The notes beneath the pieces are model-generated. The model made no database searches. It was not told the origin of the DNA and saw only the letters and a program-made list of their open reading frames with translations. A program made the position numbers and the translations under genes. Below, in pieces: positions 30,714-34,677 of a stretch of 34,677 nt of DNA (position 1 is the first letter of the stretch; every line of letters begins with the position of its first letter). The DNA comes from Gammaproteobacteria bacterium (GTDB lineage: Bacteria > Pseudomonadota > Gammaproteobacteria > Xanthomonadales > SZUA-5), in assembly GCA_030430155.1 (NCBI GenBank), contig JAUIFV010000034.1, positions 1-34,677 on the forward strand, written 5' to 3'.

Positions 30714-31988
30714 ATGGACGAACACGCCCCTTCCTACTACGCGGCGAGCGCCAATCCAGCGCCACCGCGCCCACCGCTGCAGCAGGAAATCAGCGCTGAG
30801 GTCTGCGTCATAGGTGCGGGTTACACCGGCCTGTCGACGGCTCTGCATCTGCTCGAGCAGGGACGGGAGGTGGTGGTCCTGGAGGCCAATCGGGTTGGCT
30901 GGGGCGCTTCGGGTCGCAACGGTGGGCAGATCGTGCACAGCTATTCGCGCGATATGGACGTCATCGAGGCAGCCCACGGCGCCAACGCGGCCAAGGCGCT
31001 GGGTGCAATGGCCTTCGAAGGGGCGCAGATCATTCGCCAGCGGGTGGAGCAATACGCTATCGACTGCGATCTGAAGGTCGGCGGCATCTACGCAGCCAAG
31101 AGCAAACGCAAGATCAAGGACTTGGAAGAGCACAAGGCGCTGTGGGAGCGCTACGGCAACCGGAATCTGGCCCTCTACGACCGCAGCGAGCTGCAGCGCT
31201 TTGTGGCCACCGATGCCTACCAGGCCATTCTGGTCGACGAGAGCGGCGGCCATATCCACCCGCTCAACTTGGCTTTGGGTGAAGCTGCCGCAGTGGAGAG
31301 CCTGGGTGGGAAGGTCTTCGAGGGCTCCGCGGTAACTTCGATCGAGCGCGGCAGCAAGGCGCTGGTGCGCTGCGCCCAGGGCGCGGTCCGCGCCGATACG
31401 GTAGTCGTCGCCTGCAACGCCTACATCGGCGATCTGGAGCCGAAGCTGGCGGCCAAGTCGATGCCTTGCGGCACCCAGGTGGTGGCCACCGAGCCCTTGG
31501 GCGAGCGCTGGCGTGAGGTCATTCCCAGTGACTACTGCGTGGAAGACAACGACTTCCTGCTCGACTACTACCGTCTTTCGGCCGACCGCCGACTGATCTT
31601 CGGCGGCGGCGTGATTTACGGCGCGCGCGATCCCAAGCGCATCGAAGCGCTGATCCGCCCCAACCTGGAGCGCACTTTCCCGCAGCTGTGCGGGGTGGCC
31701 ATCGACTACGCCTGGACCGGCAACTTCCTGCTCACCTTGTCGCGACTGCCGCAGATGGGACAGCTGGCCGACAACATCTACTATTCGCAGGGCTGTTCGG
31801 GCCACGGGGTGACCTTCACCCATCTGGCCGGGCGCTTGCTGGCCGAGGCGATCGGCGGTGACGACAGCCGGCTGCGTCATTTTGCCGAACTGCCGCATTA
31901 CCCATTCCCCGGTGGGCGGCTGCTGCGCGTGCCGTTGACCGCCCTGGGCGCGGGTTGGTACGCGCTGCGGGACCGACTAGGGGTTTAG
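30714..31988 (+). CDS. puuB: FAD-dependent amine oxidoreductase, PuuB-like
   Basis: A 424-residue DAO-fold flavoprotein closely resembling gamma-glutamylputrescine oxidase (PuuB), which oxidises the glutamylated diamine in putrescine breakdown. Seen: N-terminal SYYAASAN shared with E. coli PuuB, the FAD-binding VCVIGAGYTGLSTALHLLEQG, GWGASGRNGGQIVHSYSRDMDVIE, and near the end YYSQGCSGHGVTFTHLAGRLLAEAI. Length is normal. No other puu genes are in the window, so the exact substrate is inferred from similarity only. The diguanylate cyclase gene follows after 7 bp. Confidence 0.85.
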   Translation: MDEHAPSYYAASANPAPPRPPLQQEISAEVCVIGAGYTGLSTALHLLEQGREVVVLEANRVGWGASGRNGGQIVHSYSRDMDVIEAAHGANAAKALGAMAFEGAQIIRQRVEQYAIDCDLKVGGIYAAKSKRKIKDLEEHKALWERYGNRNLALYDRSELQRFVATDAYQAILVDESGGHIHPLNLALGEAAAVESLGGKVFEGSAVTSIERGSKALVRCAQGAVRADTVVVACNAYIGDLEPKLAAKSMPCGTQVVATEPLGERWREVIPSDYCVEDNDFLLDYYRLSADRRLIFGGGVIYGARDPKRIEALIRPNLERTFPQLCGVAIDYAWTGNFLLTLSRLPQMGQLADNIYYSQGCSGHGVTFTHLAGRLLAEAIGGDDSRLRHFAELPHYPFPGGRLLRVPLTALGAGWYALRDRLGV

Positions 31989-31995
31989 CGGCGGC

Positions 31996-33666
31996 ATGGG
32001 CCCGGCGGCACGGCAATGCTGGTTCTTAGCGCTGATCGTCGTATTGCTTACTGCGTGCGCCGCCCCGCTGCGCGCGGATATCGCACTACGCGGCGAGTGG
32101 CTGCGGGGTGGTCCTGAAGTCAGCGCGGCCACAATCCTCGGCGGCGCCCACGACGACGCTTTCAGCGCCTTCAATCCCGCCGAACTCACCGCCTTTCCGC
32201 GTAACCCGGACGGCGTGTGGCTGCGCTTGACGCCGGTCGCGGCCGGTTGGCCGGATGGCGATCTATCGCTAGTGGTCCGCAATGCAGCGCTGGAGCAGAT
32301 TTCGCTTTACGCTGACAGCCAACTGAGGTGGAGCCTGCAGGCGCTAATCCCCGCGCCGCCGGGAATACAGCAGGGCCACGGCCGCCTGCACTTTCCGCTA
32401 GATGCTCCAGTTACAGCGCCATTCCTGTTGCGCCTGGAGCCGGGGCCGGTGCGCGTCAGCCGTATCAACTTTGCCTTGGTCAGACGCGCCGATTTCGTTG
32501 CCGAGAATGATCGCTGGCTGGGCTTTGCCAGCGCCTGCTTTGCGATCATGGCCGCGATGGCCGTCGTCGCCTTGTTCTTTGCGCTGATCTTGCGCGACGC
32601 CACCTTCGTCTACTACGCAGGCTATGTGCTGTGCTTCGCCATGATCCTGTTGCTGCAGTCTGGCTACGTGGTGTCGCTGCTGGGTTGGGACCAGGCCTGG
32701 GCGCAATTCCGCTGGCTGGGCCGAGCGGTGACCGGGCTTTCGGTTTGTTTGGCCACGCTCTTTCTCGACCGTTTTGCCACCCTGAGGCGCTATTCGCCAA
32801 GCGGACGCAGGGTCGTGTTGGGGTTGGGCTACGCGGTCTTGGCGTTGATGTTGATCGGTACGCTTCCCTGGGCGCCGTTGCAAGCGCTGCCGCGCTATCT
32901 GATCAATCCGATGCTGGTGCTGGCGGTGCCTATCCTGCTCTTTGTCAGCACCCGCGCCTGGCTGAAGGGTTCTCGCTACGCGGGTGTATTCCTGCTCGGT
33001 TGGACCCCGCTGTTGCTGCTGACCATGCTCGACAGCGCCAGTTTGGAGGCGCTCAGATCCGTTACCTGGTTGCGTGAGGGCATGCTTGCCGCCGGCGCCT
33101 TCGAGGCGCTGGTGCTGTCGCTGGGTCTGGCCGGAAGAGCGCTGGCGCTGCGCCATGAGCGTGATATGGCGCGCATGCTGGCCGACACCGATCCGCTCAC
33201 TGCATTGCTCAATCGGCGCGCGTGGTCGGCGCGCCTGGAAACGATGATGACTCGTGCCAGGGCTACCAAGCGACCGCTGGCGATGCTGTTTCTGGATCTG
33301 GATCAGTTCAAGCTGCTCAACGACACGCAAGGGCATGAGGCGGGTGATCAGGCGCTGCGCGCCTTGGCGCAGGTCATTCATCAGGAGGTGTTGCCGCATG
33401 GGCTGGCTGGGCGCTACGGCGGCGAGGAGTTTGTGGTCGCCTTGCCCGGGTTGACCCAACCCGAGGCGCAGCAGGTGGCGCAGCGGATTCGCGAGCGCTT
33501 GCGAAATCTGGCCATACCGGTAGACGCCGATGGATTGACCCTGGATGTCAGCATTGGCGTGAGCGAGTTGGGCGGGCGCGATAGTGCGGCGGCGATGATC
33601 GGACGAGCGGACCGGGCAATGTACGAGCTCAAGCAGCAGCGCAATGGCGGCGCAACTCGTCGCTGA
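31996..33666 (+). CDS. Membrane diguanylate cyclase (7TMR-DISM type, GGEEF)
   Basis: A 556-residue protein. It has a signal peptide or first helix (CWFLALIVVLLTACAAPLRA) and a periplasmic domain of the 7TMR-DISM-extracellular kind to about residue 180. Seven hydrophobic helices (about 185-385) follow, starting FASACFAIMAAMAVVALFFALIL. The C-terminal GGDEF domain has DPLTALLNRRAW, FLDLDQFKLLND and the active-site YGGEEFVVALPG. The catalytic Glu/Glu and Mg-binding Asp are present, so c-di-GMP synthesis is expected. The position of the RxxD inhibitory site holds LPHG, so product feedback inhibition through that site is absent. The start ATG 31996 is 7 bp after the oxidase stop. Confidence 0.9.
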   Translation: MGPAARQCWFLALIVVLLTACAAPLRADIALRGEWLRGGPEVSAATILGGAHDDAFSAFNPAELTAFPRNPDGVWLRLTPVAAGWPDGDLSLVVRNAALEQISLYADSQLRWSLQALIPAPPGIQQGHGRLHFPLDAPVTAPFLLRLEPGPVRVSRINFALVRRADFVAENDRWLGFASACFAIMAAMAVVALFFALILRDATFVYYAGYVLCFAMILLLQSGYVVSLLGWDQAWAQFRWLGRAVTGLSVCLATLFLDRFATLRRYSPSGRRVVLGLGYAVLALMLIGTLPWAPLQALPRYLINPMLVLAVPILLFVSTRAWLKGSRYAGVFLLGWTPLLLLTMLDSASLEALRSVTWLREGMLAAGAFEALVLSLGLAGRALALRHERDMARMLADTDPLTALLNRRAWSARLETMMTRARATKRPLAMLFLDLDQFKLLNDTQGHEAGDQALRALAQVIHQEVLPHGLAGRYGGEEFVVALPGLTQPEAQQVAQRIRERLRNLAIPVDADGLTLDVSIGVSELGGRDSAAAMIGRADRAMYELKQQRNGGATRR

Positions 33667-33818
33667 GTCACCTGCGAGTTCGCAACCCGGCACAGCGGTT
33701 CGTGATGGGCGCCCAGGCATCAGCGCGACGATTTGCACCCCATGGGGTACGCATCAATCCATTCCAAGATCCCCTGGTGTACTCTTGAACGTCAGTAGGC
33801 AAGGGCGAGGAGATTGCG

Positions 33819-34163
33819 GTGTCGGCAGCATTTATTCCGCCTGGATTGTTGATGCGCTATCTGGAGAGCCTTCCGGAGAAAAAGGAGGAGCTCAACGGGC
33901 TGTTCGAGAGCTTCTTGTCGCAACCCAATGAGGATGCAGCGGGCGATTTGCGCAGCGCGCTGCACCGATTGGCCGGATCGACCGCGATGTATGGCTTCGA
34001 CGGACTTTCCAACACCATCCGTTCGGCGCTGCGAGTGATCGACGGTGCATTGGAGAACGGCAGCCTGCCCAACGCCGAACTGCTGGTTCAGGCGCAGGCA
34101 CAGATCGAACAAAGCTGGGGGCAGGCAGCCCAGGAAGCGCGACAGTCGCTGGCAGAGCAATAG
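33819..34163 (+). CDS. Single-domain Hpt phosphotransfer protein
   Basis: A 114-residue helical protein with the Hpt motif LHRLAGSTAMYGFDGLS. His49 is the predicted phospho-acceptor, in the family pattern H-x-L-x-G-x-x-x-x-x-G. GTG start with GAGGAG ahead. No receiver or histidine kinase gene is nearby in the window, so the phosphorelay partner is unknown. The gap of 152 bp from the diguanylate cyclase suggests its own promoter. Confidence 0.82.
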   Translation: MSAAFIPPGLLMRYLESLPEKKEELNGLFESFLSQPNEDAAGDLRSALHRLAGSTAMYGFDGLSNTIRSALRVIDGALENGSLPNAELLVQAQAQIEQSWGQAAQEARQSLAEQ

Positions 34164-34187
34164 GGCCACAGGGCTACGCCCTGCTGG

Positions 34188-34213
34188 GTTTTAGGTTTTA
34201 CGTTTTACGTTTA
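34188..34213. repeat. GTTTTACG short tandem repeat
   Basis: Near-repeats of GTTTTA/GTTTTACG (GGTTTTAGG, TTTTACG, TTTTACG, TTTA) in the gap after the Hpt gene. It looks like the low-complexity intergenic repeats common in this bacterial group. No function is evident. Confidence 0.6.
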
Positions 34214-34263
34214 GAGCGAAATGCTCAGGGCCATGAAGCCTCTGAGGGGCGGAGTAGTCTGCT

Positions 34264-34302
34264 TCAGCCCTCAGCCCTCAGCCCTCAGCCCTCAGCCCTC
34301 AG
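34264..34302. repeat. TCAGCCC heptamer tandem array
   Basis: Five perfect TCAGCCC units and a partial sixth in the intergenic gap before the TonB-dependent receptor end. Unit-number variation between strains would be expected. Confidence 0.85.
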
Positions 34303-34357
34303 GCAACTGTGGGGCATCAAGCCGATCGTGGCTTCAGGCAACCGTCAGATCCGGAAA

Positions 34358-34677
34358 CTACAGATCCTGGTGATAACGCACGTAGGGCACCCGCGAGAAA
34401 CTCTCGGTGGTGTCCTCGGCGGTGGGGTCGAGCAGCGGTGGTGGGGTGCCCTTGCTAACCACATTCTGGGCTCCGACCGAGATGATCCCCTGCCAGGGCA
34501 GGCGCCAGCTCACCTCCAGATCCAGGCCGGCCCAGGGCAGGAAGCCCTGCACATCGGGCAGATCAATTACTCGCGTACCCAGCTGCGCGGTCAGATTGCC
34601 CTGCTGCACGGAAAACGACAGCGTGCCCTGATCCAGCAGTACCGGCGTGCTCTGGCTGGCGATATCGATCTGCGCTC
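34358..34677 (-). CDS. TonB-dependent receptor, C-terminal part (cut by the window edge)
   Basis: The last 105 residues or so of an outer-membrane beta-barrel protein; the gene continues beyond 34677. Alternating strand residues (LTAQLGTRVIDLPDV, GLDLEVSWRLPWQGIISVGAQNVV) and the ending RVPYVRYHQDL are typical of TonB-dependent receptors of Xanthomonadales, in which the final strand carries the Bam recognition signal. An internal ATG at 34609 is not the true start. Confidence 0.75.
   Translation of the reverse strand, partial: AQIDIASQSTPVLLDQGTLSFSVQQGNLTAQLGTRVIDLPDVQGFLPWAGLDLEVSWRLPWQGIISVGAQNVVSKGTPPPLLDPTAEDTTESFSRVPYVRYHQDL

Noticed and set aside
30486-31898. Long minus-strand frame (470 residues) across the PuuB-like gene
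   Set aside because: It lies opposite two clearly conserved plus-strand genes and is Gln/His-rich low-complexity, typical of antisense frames in GC-rich DNA.
32398-33738. Long minus-strand frame (446 residues) opposite the diguanylate cyclase
   Set aside because: Antisense shadow of a GGDEF protein with an intact active site; very rich in Gln, Arg and His.

Overview
This is a high-GC chromosomal window from a gammaproteobacterium, most likely a member of the Xanthomonadales/Lysobacterales. That assignment is an inference from gene style: an ECF sigma factor of the TIGR02999 type paired with a TPR-bearing Ser/Thr kinase, a TonB-dependent receptor with a typical C-terminus, and short intergenic tandem repeats. 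No rRNA, tRNA, CRISPR array or intact transposase was seen.

Layout. 1-5300: an accessory stretch holding a MAPEG-like membrane protein, several unrecognised small membrane or secreted proteins (some AT-richer than the rest), a SnoaL-like / AhpD-like pair and a DUF7079-like protein. 5482-9597 (minus): an ECF sigma factor, a kinase-TPR membrane protein and a secreted protein. 9831-12923 (plus), divergent from these: a three-gene cassette of an LpxL-type acyltransferase fused to a PqqD-like domain, a 53-residue Cys-Cys/poly-Gly peptide too short for routine gene calling, and an M50 membrane metalloprotease with a PqqD-like N-terminus. 13376-17500: a lipoprotein, hypothetical membrane proteins, a nitronate monooxygenase and two abutting MITE-like elements. 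17588-19668: a divergent patatin phospholipase / ADP-ribosylglycohydrolase pair. 19705-29244 (minus): a six-gene envelope-stress-type operon (DUF2170, coiled-coil protein, small protein, YqiJ-like protein, YqiK-like flotillin, giant 'DNA repair ATPase'). 29385-34677: a small membrane protein, an AEC transporter, a PuuB-like oxidase, a membrane diguanylate cyclase, an Hpt protein and the C-terminal end of a TonB-dependent receptor.

The most interesting object is the 9.8-12.9 kb cassette. It looks like a RiPP (ribosomally made, modified peptide) system whose putative tailoring enzyme is a lipid-A-type acyltransferase rather than a YcaO, radical SAM or lanthionine enzyme. The same promoter signature (TGACAG, 17 nt, CGAGTC) lies before the acyltransferase gene and before the kinase gene. 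This ties the ECF sigma/kinase unit to the peptide cassette by sequence, not only by proximity.

A second clear signal is a pair of 13-bp palindromes overlapping the -35 box of the flotillin/ATPase operon, which suggests a dedicated repressor. Repeats of note are a 184-bp palindromic element in two copies, one of them inside the peptide cassette; two MITE-like elements sharing one CTAG; and a gap-free 38-bp motif in three intergenic copies.
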